Source: an uncultured Gammaproteobacteria bacterium
GTDB taxonomy: Bacteria > Pseudomonadota > Gammaproteobacteria > Pseudomonadales > Pseudohongiellaceae
Length of the DNA: 47,603 nucleotides
Reading direction: 5' to 3'
NCBI GenBank assembly: GCA_903862645.1
Contig: CAIOZF010000224.1
Span: 1-47,603 of the forward strand
Below, piece by piece: positions 39,712 through 47,603 of the stretch (positions are counted from its first letter, which is position 1; every line of letters begins with the position of its first letter). The position numbers were made by a program, and so were the translations under genes. Under the pieces are notes generated by a model that saw only the letters and a program-made list of their open reading frames with translations, was not told the DNA's origin and made no database searches.

Positions 39712-41013
39712 CTAGTCTGTGCCTTCCGCGAACTTGGCCGCCATCGTCGGGTTGCCCTTCGTCAGCTTCTTGATGGTGACGTCCTGCGCCTTGTCGTTCG
39801 CAAGCCTCAGGTTTCGATCAGTACCGAGCAGGGCTTCCTTCGTTTTCTGCAAGTGATCGATGGACTTGTCGATCTCATCGATCGCTGTTTGAAAGCGCTT
39901 GGAGGCGAGATCGTAATTCTTTGAGAAGGCGGTCTTGAATATCTCGAGATCGTTTTCGAAGTTCGTGATGTCGATGCTCTGCGCCTTCACAAGTGCCAGC
40001 TCTGACTTGTATTTGAGCGCGTTCATCGCCGCGTTTCGCAGCAGCGTGATCATCGGAATGAAGAACTGCGGCCGGATGATGTACATCTTCGGGTAGCGGT
40101 GGAACACGTCGACAATCCCGGTGTTGTAGAGCTCGCTGTCGGGCTCCAGCAGCGAGACCAGCACCGCATATTCGCAGCCCTTCTCGGTGCGATCCTTGTC
40201 GAGTTCCTTCAGGAAATCCTCGTTCTTGTTCTTGGACGCCGTGCGATCATTCTCGTTCTTCATTTCGAACATGATCGAGACGATCTCAGTGCCAGCCTCA
40301 TCCGCATCGCGGAAGATGTAGTCGCCCTTGCTGCCAGAGCGTGCGTCATTGTCTTTCTCGAAATACGCCTTCGGAAACGCCGTCGCGCGAATGCGGTTGA
40401 ACTCAGTCTCGCAGTGCTGCTCGAGCGTCTCGCCAACCATCTTGGTCGACAGACGCGCCTTCATGTCCTTGAGGCGTTCGATCGCGTCATCGCGATCCTT
40501 GATCTGCGTTTCGTACTTGTCCTTGAGCGACTTCTCCGCGAGCTGCTTTTCAAGCGCCGAACGCTCGAGCTGTGCCTTCAGGTCCTGGATGGCGGCATCC
40601 TTCACCGTGGCGGCTTTCTGCAGTTCGTTAGCGGACTTCGCCTCGGCCAGGCTGGTAGCAGACTGCGTCTCACGCTTCGCCTGCTCAAGCTGGTTGGCGA
40701 GCGCATCGCGCTGCTTTTCCACCGCATTCAGTGCTTCGTTCACGGCGAGCTTGCGCGCGACTTCACCTGCATCGAGTTTCGCCTTCAGATTTTGAATCTC
40801 GGCGTCCTTTGCTGCGGCGTACTTTTGCGACTCGGCCGCGAGTTTGGCCTGAGCGAGTTCGACCGCGTTACGCTTGTCTTGCTCGGCCAGTTCGAGCCGT
40901 GCGTGCAATTGCTTGTCGAAGTCGCTGTCGCGGACCTGTTTCAGGATGTCCGCGTAACCGGCCTCGTCAATTTTGAAAGCTTTCCCGCAATGCGGACAGA
41001 TGATTTCGTGCAT
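39712..41013 (-). CDS. DUF2130 protein, coiled coil with PD-(D/E)xK-like domain
   Basis: A 433-residue protein. It opens with a zinc-finger half-site ICPHCGKAF (C6, C9), followed by a long coiled coil (about 30-200, heptad-rich, many Ala/Glu/Lys). The C-terminal part has [12 protein letters not shown] with D231, and [11 protein letters not shown] with E250 and K252, i.e. the D...ExK arrangement of PD-(D/E)xK nucleases. DUF2130 proteins are of unknown function and often occur in variable regions next to restriction or defence genes. Here the neighbours are unrelated. Codon use is less GC-biased than in the adjacent lipoprotein gene, hinting at transfer. Confidence 0.82.
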   Translation of the reverse strand: MHEIICPHCGKAFKIDEAGYADILKQVRDSDFDKQLHARLELAEQDKRNAVELAQAKLAAESQKYAAAKDAEIQNLKAKLDAGEVARKLAVNEALNAVEKQRDALANQLEQAKRETQSATSLAEAKSANELQKAATVKDAAIQDLKAQLERSALEKQLAEKSLKDKYETQIKDRDDAIERLKDMKARLSTKMVGETLEQHCETEFNRIRATAFPKAYFEKDNDARSGSKGDYIFRDADEAGTEIVSIMFEMKNENDRTASKNKNEDFLKELDKDRTEKGCEYAVLVSLLEPDSELYNTGIVDVFHRYPKMYIIRPQFFIPMITLLRNAAMNALKYKSELALVKAQSIDITNFENDLEIFKTAFSKNYDLASKRFQTAIDEIDKSIDHLQKTKEALLGTDRNLRLANDKAQDVTIKKLTKGNPTMAAKFAEGTD

Positions 41014-41227
41014 TAGATTTGCTCTTTGCCTGCGCTAAAATTCGATTGAAGTGAGTCTATGCCCTGGTGCCCCAAAAGCACAACCCGGCGCAGGTGGTGA
41101 GGCAATATCATTCTTCGGAAACCTCCCGAGAGCGATTTACGGGGAGGGCTCCTATACTATCCCGCGCCCCCGATTTCCCAGTATAGTGACTGCACCATTA
41201 CCCTCACCGCCCAACAGGACCGAACAC
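41014..41227. other. Divergent promoter region between DUF2130 and the SDR
   Basis: Two inverted repeats are present: CCTCCC (41122-41127) with GGGAGG (41142-41147), and CTATACT (41152-41158) with AGTATAG (41180-41186). The second could be an operator or a promoter-overlapping palindrome. No gene was seen. Confidence 0.4.
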
Positions 41228-42100
41228 ATGCCAACCCCCCAAGATCTCTCCGGCAAAACCTACATAGTCACCGGCGCCAACAGCGGCATTGGTTACGAAG
41301 CAGCAAAGAACTTCGCCAGTCGCGGTGCAACGGTGGCGCTGGTGTGTCGCAGCGAGAGCAGAGGGCGAGATGCGGTGGCGAGCATTGTCGCGGCGACTGG
41401 TAACGCGAGGGTGTCGTTGTATGTGGCGGATTTCAGTTTGTTGTCCAGTGTCAGCAAGGTGGCGGATGCGCTGCTGGCGGATTTACCTGTCATCGATGTG
41501 TTGTGCAATAACGCGGGCGGGGCGAATGGGCCGCGGACGGTCACGGCGGAGGGCTTTGAGACGACCTTTGTGACGAATCATTTGAGTGGCTTTTTGCTGA
41601 TGAGGAAGTTGTTGGGGAGGATGTTGGGGGAGGGGAATACAGGGATGAAGCGAGTGGTGTTTACCAGTTCGTATGGACATAACAACAGTCCGCTGGACTT
41701 TGATGATTTGAATCTGGAGAAGGACTACACCACACTGAAGGCATACGGGCGTTCAAAATTGATGAATCTGCTGACAGCGCGCGAGCTGCAGCGGCGCCAT
41801 GGGGATCGCAATATCGTCTCGAGTTCGTTTCACCCAGGGGCGGTGCGCACACCGATCTGGGGCAAGGGTGGGTTGGTCGGTCGGGTGTTGGGCGTTGTGC
41901 TGTATCCGTTCATGGTGAGCGTCGAACAGGGCGCGGATACGTTTATCTGGCTGGCGAGTTCACAGGATGAGGCCAGCGTGAATGCGGGCGGGCATTATTT
42001 CTATAAGCGAGGACGGCCTCGGACTGCGGCGTTTGCCACCGACGATGCCGCAGCAAAGCTGTGGCAGGTGAGCGAGCGACTGATCGAGCCTTATCTGTAG
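41228..42100 (+). CDS. Short-chain dehydrogenase/reductase
   Basis: A 290-residue SDR resembling the retinol dehydrogenase-like group. The cofactor motif TGANSGIG is at 15-22, LCNNAGGANGP is the NNAG motif, and the catalytic Ser and Tyr-x-x-x-Lys are in VVFTSSYGH and AYGRSK. The specificity is unknown; NADP preference is likely from R-type residues after the second strand (CRSESRGRD). An open frame extends to 41051, but ATG 41228 fits the family. The codon bias is normal for the window. A partial REP head overlaps the stop. Confidence 0.92.
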   Translation: MPTPQDLSGKTYIVTGANSGIGYEAAKNFASRGATVALVCRSESRGRDAVASIVAATGNARVSLYVADFSLLSSVSKVADALLADLPVIDVLCNNAGGANGPRTVTAEGFETTFVTNHLSGFLLMRKLLGRMLGEGNTGMKRVVFTSSYGHNNSPLDFDDLNLEKDYTTLKAYGRSKLMNLLTARELQRRHGDRNIVSSSFHPGAVRTPIWGKGGLVGRVLGVVLYPFMVSVEQGADTFIWLASSQDEASVNAGGHYFYKRGRPRTAAFATDDAAAKLWQVSERLIEPYL

Positions 42101-42202
42101 GAGCGCAATTAAGATAGAGATTAGGGGCGGCGCTCAGCGACGTGCCCTCGGTCTAGCCAACTTTTGTAGCAGCCCGGTACTCATGCATTAAAAGTCTGGA
42201 AA

Positions 42203-42697
42203 TCACCCGCTGTTTCTTTGACCAAAGCGCTTTTGATAAGAGTCGGAAAAGGGCAACTTCACAAATCTTGGCAATTTGTGGTGCTCTTTTCTAAACGTGA
42301 TGAAAATCCACTTGTGCTCCATTATGTTCAGCACGGCCCCCAAATCGTAAAGAGGCGGAACCACCAAAGTGACGCGTCTGCCGACGCGCTGCAATTCCGC
42401 ATAGAATCTTTCGGGATCATCTACGTGTTCTATGGTGTGAGAGCACAAAACTGATTCGAACTCACCATCCTCGAACGGGAGATTGTAGATGCTGTCCACC
42501 TGCCGAAAACCTGGCAGCTCTTTATGTTGGACGATATCAACATTCACTCCACCTCCATCGGTTTTTCCGCAGCAGATATTCAAATCCCATTTCTGCTTCT
42601 TCAAGATTCGATTCTTGCTTAGTTCATAGCTCACGAAATGCGCAAGGATCAGATAAAGCGTGACTAGAGCCACTGCAGTCATTAAATCGACTAACAT
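42203..42697 (-). CDS. Membrane-anchored small SAM methyltransferase
   Basis: A 164-residue protein. Residues 1-25 form a hydrophobic helix (MTAVALVTLYLILAHFVSY), followed by a short methyltransferase domain: LNICCGKTDGGGVNVDIV is motif I, YNLPFEDGEFESVLCSHTIEHVDDP is the Methyltransf_11 central region, and LVVPPLYDL the later strand. It is shorter than full class I enzymes, as the C-terminal lid is reduced to about 40 residues. The substrate could be a lipid-linked or surface molecule. It lies in an AT-richer stretch between SDR and gcvP, so transfer is possible. Confidence 0.75.
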   Translation of the reverse strand: MLVDLMTAVALVTLYLILAHFVSYELSKNRILKKQKWDLNICCGKTDGGGVNVDIVQHKELPGFRQVDSIYNLPFEDGEFESVLCSHTIEHVDDPERFYAELQRVGRRVTLVVPPLYDLGAVLNIMEHKWIFITFRKEHHKLPRFVKLPFSDSYQKRFGQRNSG

Positions 42698-42911
42698 ACA
42701 TTTCTCATTGTAATTCTGGTCGCCCTGAAGAGGAACTTGTTGAAGTTGAAGGCGAAGTTACAATCCGTTTTGTGATCTATTGCCTATGCGGCGGTGAGCT
42801 GCATCTTTTCAACATTCTTCAAGCTTACACTTGCACCCGCGGCGAGTATACAAGGCTCGATTTAGGTAGCCTGGAAAAACTCACCTGGATGCAAGAGGCC
42901 ATGTATAGCCT
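42698..42911 (+). other. Open frame of unknown meaning next to gcvP
   Basis: From about 42695 to 42960 one plus-strand frame stays open: SGRPEEELVEVEGEVTIRFV, then [42 protein letters not shown]. It lacks a good start and overlaps the gcvP end on the other strand. It could be a gene relic or chance. Nothing matching a known family was recognised. Confidence 0.3.
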
Positions 42912-45839
42912 TTATTGGTACGTATCCATCGCCGGACACGCACAGTACAGATTGCGGTCGCCGTAGACGTTGTCGATGCGGTTGACCGACGGCCAGAACT
43001 TGCTGTCCTTCAGTCCCTGCACCGGCCAGGCCCCTTCCTGCTTGCTGTAGCCGCGCTGCCAGTTGCCGTCCATGATGTCGGCCAGCGTGTGGGGCGCGTG
43101 TTTGAGCGGGTTGTCGAGCGCATCCAGCTCGCCGGATTCAACGCGCGCGATCTCTTTGCGGATACTGATCATGGCTTCGATGAAGCGGTCCAGTTCCAGC
43201 TTCGATTCACTCTCCGTCGGCTCAATCATCAACGTGCCCGCCACCGGGAACGACATGGTTGGCGCGTGGAAACCGTAGTCCATCAGGCGCTTCGCCACGT
43301 CTTCTTCGCTGATGCCGGAGGCTGCCTTGAGTGGGCGCAGGTCGATGATGCACTCGTGCGCCACTGTGCCGTTTCTGCCGCTGTAGAGCACCGGGAAATG
43401 TGGCTCCAGTTTGCGGGCAATGTAGTTGGCGTTGAGGATCGCCACCTGCGTCGCCTTCAGAAGACCTGCGGCACCCATCAGGCTGATGTAGGTCCAGGAG
43501 ATCGGCAGAATGCTGGCGCTGCCCCAGGGCGCCGCAGACACGGCGCTGTTGCCGACGTTCGGGCCTTCGAGAGTGACCAGCGCGTGGTTGGCGAGGAACG
43601 GTGCCAGGTGTTTCTTCACGCCGATGGGGCCCATGCCGGGTCCACCGCCGCCGTGCGGAATGCAGAAGGTTTTGTGCAGGTTGACGTGGGAGACGTCCGC
43701 GCCGATGTCCCCGGGGCGAGTCACGGCCACCTGGGCGTTGAGGTTGGCACCATCCATGTATACCTGGCCGCCGAAGTCGTGGACGATCTGGCAGATTTCT
43801 TTTACGCCCTCTTCGTACACGCCATGTGTCGACGGATAGGTAATCATCAGCGCCGCGAGTGTTTCTTTGTATTGTTCTGCCTTGGCACGCAGGTCGGCGA
43901 TGTCGACGTTACCGTGCTCGTCACAGGCAACCACGACGACTTTCATGCTGATCATTTGCGCGCTGGCGGGGTTGGTGCCGTGGGCGGAGCTTGGAATCAA
44001 ACAGACGTTGCGCTGTCCCTGTCCCTGGCTGATCAGGTAATTGCGGATGGCCAGCAGGCCGGCGTATTCCCCTTGTGCGCCGGAGTTCGGCTGCATGCTC
44101 ACGGTGTCGAAGCCGGTGATCTCGGCGAGCATGTCTTCCAGCTCTGCAATCATCTGTCGGTAACCGCCAGTCTGCTCAACTGGAACGAACGGGTGCGGTT
44201 TGCTGAATTCGGGCCAGCTGATAGGGATCATCTCGGCCGTCGCGTTCAGTTTCATGGTGCAGGAGCCGAGCGGAATCATCGCGTGGGTCAGCGAGATGTC
44301 TTTGTTCTCCAGGCGCTTCAGGTAGCGCAGCATCTCGGTCTCGCTATGGTAGCGATTGAACCAGGGATGTGTGAGGAAAAGGCTGGTACGTTGCAGGTCG
44401 CGGGGGATGCCGCTGACGGCAGCCGTGCCGTTGCATATCTGTTGATCGATGGCATTCACGGTCAAACCGCTGGCCTGCTCGCCGAGTATGACGTGCCACA
44501 GGCTCGCGACTTCTGCGGCGCTGGTGCACTCGTCCAGGCTGATGCCGAGGCTGCCTGGCAGGTCGATGCGCAGGTTGATGCCGGCAGCGGTGGCGCGGCT
44601 CAGAATCGCGGCGCGCTGTGCGGCGGTCACGTTAATGGTAATCGTGTCGAAGAACTGGGCGTTGACGGTGCTGATGCCTTTGCTCTGCAGACCGTTCACC
44701 AGAATCGCCGTCAGGCGGTGAATGCGCTGGGCGATGGTACGCAGGCCTTCCGGCCCGTGGTACATCGCGTACATGGAGGCGATGTTGGCGAGCAGCGCCT
44801 GCGAGGTGCAGATGTTGCTGTTGGCCTTCTCGCGGCGGATGTGTTGTTCGCGCGTCTGCAGCGACATGCGGAACGCCTGTTTGCCGCGTGCGTCGATGGA
44901 GACACCAATGATGCGACCTGGCACTGCACGTTTGTATTCATCGCGGGTCGCGAAGAAAGCCGCGTGCGGGCCGCCGTAGCCCATCGGCACGCCGAAGCGC
45001 TGCGAGCTGCCGAGCACCACGTCAGCGCCGAATTCTCCCGGCGCCTTCAGTACGACCAGACTCATCAGGTCGGTAGCGACCACGGCGATGCCCTTCTGCG
45101 CGTGCAACGCTGCAATTGTGGCTTCCAGATCGCGCACGCTGCCGTTGCTGGAGGGATATTGGAAAATCGCGCCGAACACGTCGTGCTGTGGGAGGTTGGC
45201 GATGTCGCTAATGATCAGGCTGAAGCCGAAGGCCTCGGCACGGGTCTTGATCACGTCAATAGTCTGCGGGAAGCATTCCTGGTCGACAAAAAAAGTCTCG
45301 CTGTTGTTATTGCTGATGCGCTTCGCCATGGCCATCGCTTCTGCTGCAGCGGTCGCCTCGTCCAGCAGCGAGGCGTTGGCCAGATCCATGCCGGTCAGGT
45401 CGAGAACCATTTGCTGGAATGCCAGCAGGGTTTCGAGGCGGCCTTGGGAGACCTCGGGCTGATAAGGAGTATAGGCGGTGTACCAGCCTGGATTCTCCAG
45501 CACGTTGCGGGCGATGACATTAGGAGTAATCGTGTCGTAATAACCGAGACCGATGAAAGAGCGGGCGGGCTTGTCGGAGCTGACCATGGCCTTGAGTCTC
45601 GCCAACACCTGGATTTCAGTCGTGGGCTTGCCCAGTGCCAGCGGTCGCTTGAGGGCGATGGACTCGGGCACCGTCATCTCGATCAACTGTTCCAGCGATG
45701 TCAGCTGCAACTCTTCCAGCATCGCGCGAATGTCGGACTCGTCCGGGCCAACGTGACGGCCGATGAATTCGTCGCCGTTTTGCAGACATTCCAGTGTCCT
45801 GATCGATGGGTTCTGAGCATTCGCAGCGCTGCCAATCAT
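42912..45839 (-). CDS. gcvP: Glycine dehydrogenase (decarboxylating), P-protein
   Basis: A 975-residue single-chain P-protein of the glycine cleavage system. It decarboxylates glycine with PLP and passes aminomethyl to GcvH. The N-terminal half has [17 protein letters not shown] and [42 protein letters not shown]. The C-terminal half has [31 protein letters not shown] and [26 protein letters not shown] with the PLP lysine. The start at 45839 follows GAGG at good distance; longer in-frame starts are unlikely. It is last in gcvT-gcvH-gcvP on this strand. Confidence 0.97.
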   Translation of the reverse strand: MIGSAANAQNPSIRTLECLQNGDEFIGRHVGPDESDIRAMLEELQLTSLEQLIEMTVPESIALKRPLALGKPTTEIQVLARLKAMVSSDKPARSFIGLGYYDTITPNVIARNVLENPGWYTAYTPYQPEVSQGRLETLLAFQQMVLDLTGMDLANASLLDEATAAAEAMAMAKRISNNNSETFFVDQECFPQTIDVIKTRAEAFGFSLIISDIANLPQHDVFGAIFQYPSSNGSVRDLEATIAALHAQKGIAVVATDLMSLVVLKAPGEFGADVVLGSSQRFGVPMGYGGPHAAFFATRDEYKRAVPGRIIGVSIDARGKQAFRMSLQTREQHIRREKANSNICTSQALLANIASMYAMYHGPEGLRTIAQRIHRLTAILVNGLQSKGISTVNAQFFDTITINVTAAQRAAILSRATAAGINLRIDLPGSLGISLDECTSAAEVASLWHVILGEQASGLTVNAIDQQICNGTAAVSGIPRDLQRTSLFLTHPWFNRYHSETEMLRYLKRLENKDISLTHAMIPLGSCTMKLNATAEMIPISWPEFSKPHPFVPVEQTGGYRQMIAELEDMLAEITGFDTVSMQPNSGAQGEYAGLLAIRNYLISQGQGQRNVCLIPSSAHGTNPASAQMISMKVVVVACDEHGNVDIADLRAKAEQYKETLAALMITYPSTHGVYEEGVKEICQIVHDFGGQVYMDGANLNAQVAVTRPGDIGADVSHVNLHKTFCIPHGGGGPGMGPIGVKKHLAPFLANHALVTLEGPNVGNSAVSAAPWGSASILPISWTYISLMGAAGLLKATQVAILNANYIARKLEPHFPVLYSGRNGTVAHECIIDLRPLKAASGISEEDVAKRLMDYGFHAPTMSFPVAGTLMIEPTESESKLELDRFIEAMISIRKEIARVESGELDALDNPLKHAPHTLADIMDGNWQRGYSKQEGAWPVQGLKDSKFWPSVNRIDNVYGDRNLYCACPAMDTYQ

Positions 45840-45942
45840 GGATAGCCTCGGATAAATAGTAAAGGGCAGGGCCCGGCTAATGCGGAGCCCTGCGGTAGTG
45901 CAGTTCAAAGTGATATTCAGTAGTGCTTGTTACGAGTCGCGG

Positions 45943-46326
45943 TTACTCGCAGATCTCTGCGTAGCCGTTCGCACTGAGCAATGCGTCCATTTCGGACGTG
46001 TTGCTTGGCACAATTCTGCAGAACCAGCCGTCGCCATACGGAGAGGAGTTCACAATTTCGGGAGAGTCGAGCAGGTTGTCGTTGATTGCGACAACCTTGC
46101 CGGAGATGGGGGCGTAGATGTCAGAAGCGGCCTTGACCGACTCGACGACGCTGATCTCCTGCTTGGCGGTGACAGTGGCGCCGAGCTTGGGCAAATCGAT
46201 GAACACGATGTCGCCGAGCAACTCCTGAGCGTGGTCTGTGATGCCGACAGTAACGCTGCCGTCTGATTCAACCCGAACCCACTCGTGGGTTGCCGCGTAC
46301 TTCAATCCTTCGGGGAAACTGCTCAC
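45943..46326 (-). CDS. gcvH: Glycine cleavage H-protein
   Basis: A 127-residue lipoyl carrier of the glycine cleavage system. [33 protein letters not shown] is the family start and [10 protein letters not shown] carries the lipoylated lysine (K65). The rest with [15 protein letters not shown] and [11 protein letters not shown] is typical. It shuttles the aminomethyl group between GcvP and GcvT. It is 103 bases from gcvP and 45 from gcvT. Confidence 0.97.
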   Translation of the reverse strand: MSSFPEGLKYAATHEWVRVESDGSVTVGITDHAQELLGDIVFIDLPKLGATVTAKQEISVVESVKAASDIYAPISGKVVAINDNLLDSPEIVNSSPYGDGWFCRIVPSNTSEMDALLSANGYAEICE

Positions 46327-46371
46327 TGATCAATCCTCTTTCTAAAATTGACGAACTGCAAATGGATAAAA

Positions 46372-47478
46372 CTATTCAAAAACCTTGGCGCCGAAGCGCA
46401 CGAAATTTGGTTTGACGATTCGAACAGGAATGAGCTTGCCGCGCAGATCGACTTGGCAATCAATGCTGCCAACCGGGATTCTAGCCAAGGCGATGGAATG
46501 CTTCAATGTGGGCGAGTAGGTACCACTGGTAATGATGCCTTCGCGCTCCTGACCATTCACGGCGCAGACCACTCGCAGCCCTTCGCGCAGCACGCCGCGC
46601 TCTTCCATGACCAGGCCCGTCAGATACGGCAGCTCGCCAGCTTCCTGCCGGGCACGGTGTTGCTCCACGGCGGCGCGGCCGATGAACTGGCGCGAGGCGG
46701 GTTCCCAGGCGATGGTCTGGATCATGTTGGCGGCCAGCGGGGAGATGCTCTCGTCCATGTCGTGCCCGTATAGATTCATGCCGGCTTCGAGACGCAGTGT
46801 GTCGCGGGCGCCGAGGCCGATGGGGCGCACGCCGATGGCCAGCAGTTTGTCCCACAGTGCGGGTGCGTCTGCGCCCGGAACGATGAGTTCGAGGCCGCGT
46901 TCGCCGGTGTAGCCGGTGCGGGCGATGAACCAGGTGCCGGATTCCAGCGCCTTGAAGTTGCCCAGCGCCTGGACGCTGGCAGCCACATCCGGCGCCAGCA
47001 GAGAGCAGACCTTGTCGATGGATTCGGGGCCGTGCACGGCGAGGATCGCCAACTCGGGACGATAGGTGATGCTGACCTGGAAGCCTTCAGCATGTTGCTG
47101 CATCCAAGCCAGATCTTTGTCGCGGGTCCCGCAGTTGACCACCAGTCGATAGCCGTTCTGCCGGCGATAGACAATCAGATCGTCGACCACGCCGCCGTCT
47201 GCATTGAGCATGGCGCTGTAGAGCGCCTTGCCCTCTTCCTTCAGTCTGTCGACATCGTTGGCCAGCAGATATTGCAGCCAGGCCTTGGCATCCGCACCGT
47301 TCACATCCACAACTGTCATGTGGGAGACGTCGAATATGCCGGCGTGCTGACGCACCGCATGATGCTCTTCGATCAAGGATTGGTATTGGATGGGCATGTC
47401 CCAGCCGCCGAAGTCGACGACTCTGGCGCCCGCATCGAGATGCTGCTGGTAAAGAGGAGTTCTATGACCCACAGGCAA
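46372..47478 (-). CDS. gcvT: Glycine cleavage T-protein (aminomethyltransferase)
   Basis: A 368-residue THF-dependent enzyme that releases ammonia and methylene-THF from Gcv[42 protein letters not shown], and [28 protein letters not shown]-type sequence are conserved, including [10 protein letters not shown]. Two starts are possible: TTG 47478 with GGAA just upstream, or GTG 47472 (MGHRTPLY), which is closer to the family start. It heads the operon. No glycine riboswitch was recognised in the 125 bases of leader that are visible. Confidence 0.96.
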   Translation of the reverse strand: MPVGHRTPLYQQHLDAGARVVDFGGWDMPIQYQSLIEEHHAVRQHAGIFDVSHMTVVDVNGADAKAWLQYLLANDVDRLKEEGKALYSAMLNADGGVVDDLIVYRRQNGYRLVVNCGTRDKDLAWMQQHAEGFQVSITYRPELAILAVHGPESIDKVCSLLAPDVAASVQALGNFKALESGTWFIARTGYTGERGLELIVPGADAPALWDKLLAIGVRPIGLGARDTLRLEAGMNLYGHDMDESISPLAANMIQTIAWEPASRQFIGRAAVEQHRARQEAGELPYLTGLVMEERGVLREGLRVVCAVNGQEREGIITSGTYSPTLKHSIALARIPVGSIDCQVDLRGKLIPVRIVKPNFVRFGAKVFE

Positions 47479-47572
47479 GGTTCCAGGGGAAAAATGAGGC
47501 GGTTAGTCTAATCGTTCGGCCGTTTTTTTAACAGGACAGAATTGTGGGGCGCGATGGTAGGATGGCACGCAA

Positions 47573-47593
47573 CCCCCCCCCCACCCCCCCCCC
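47573..47593. repeat. Poly-C tract at the right edge
   Basis: Ten C, one A and ten C precede GCTTTTCTGT at the very end. On the gcvT strand this is two ten-base G-runs in the leader, able to form a quadruplex or to slip. Since it sits near the window end it may instead be an assembly or sequencing artefact. Confidence 0.8.
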
Positions 47594-47603
47594 GCTTTTC
47601 TGT

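Noticed and set aside
42915-45845. A 976-codon open frame on the plus strand opposite gcvP
   Set aside because: It is the antisense of a complete, well-conserved gcvP; the composition is Arg/His/Val-rich without known motifs, as expected in GC-rich antisense.
47479-47572. Glycine riboswitch in front of gcvT
   Set aside because: None of the conserved aptamer core could be found in the visible leader.

Overview
The window looks like a chromosomal segment of an aerobic, GC-rich gammaproteobacterium. The strongest evidence is the gammaproteobacterial neighbourhood fau - 6S RNA - zapA - zapB-like / pepP - ubiH - (insert) - ubiI - gcvP/H/T. Ubiquinone biosynthesis, several secreted haem or beta-propeller proteins and a split ImuA/ImuB/DnaE2 mutasome fit a free-living aquatic or soil bacterium. 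The species cannot be named from the sequence. No tRNA, rRNA, CRISPR array, complete insertion sequence or prophage was seen.

Layout. 1-6.4 kb: a decayed gene at the left edge, an RlmN-like radical SAM rRNA methylase, two small genes (YjbR-like, YggL-like), a secreted esterase, dusC, a cysteine-cluster protein, a secreted GlcG-type protein and a VF530 protein. 6.5-10.7 kb: a second secreted hydrolase, a one-haem outer-membrane barrel, an NHL propeller and a MarC membrane protein. 10.7-13.1 kb: a dead LysE start, an atypical cysteinyl-tRNA synthetase, an S4 RNA-binding protein and a GNAT acetyltransferase. 13.1-16.3 kb: a class D beta-lactamase and a large CBM9/DUF5916 outer-membrane protein. 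16.3-17.7 kb: a gene remnant, a terminator, a LysE exporter and an RDD protein.

17.7-23.1 kb is the SOS mutagenesis locus. dnaE2 lies on the plus strand and imuA-imuB on the minus strand, tail to tail with 9 bp between stop codons. Each unit has its own, almost identical LexA box. 23.2-30.3 kb is the conserved housekeeping block: a 30-residue membrane peptide, fau, 6S RNA, zapA, zapB-like, pepP, ubiH, a DUF1499 lipoprotein, a MaoC hydratase and ubiI. 30.4-36.2 kb carries a small unknown protein, a methyltransferase with a signal peptide, an ABC exporter, a DUF533 protein, an EVE-domain protein and a PQQ-type sugar dehydrogenase. 36.3-37.4 kb is a toxin-antitoxin patch with an intact brnT-brnA pair and fragments of phd and hicB. 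37.5-42.7 kb holds a large haem/propeller lipoprotein, a DUF2130 nuclease-like protein, an SDR and a small methyltransferase. 42.9-47.5 kb is the glycine cleavage operon gcvT-gcvH-gcvP on the minus strand, followed by a poly-C tract at the right edge.

The items most worth a second look are the convergent mutasome with paired LexA boxes, the unusual CysRS, the chromosomal class D beta-lactamase, the toxin-antitoxin graveyard, the exported methyltransferase and the recurring one-haem/propeller secreted proteins. Several intergenic stretches hold recognisable broken genes, so decay is active between intact housekeeping genes.
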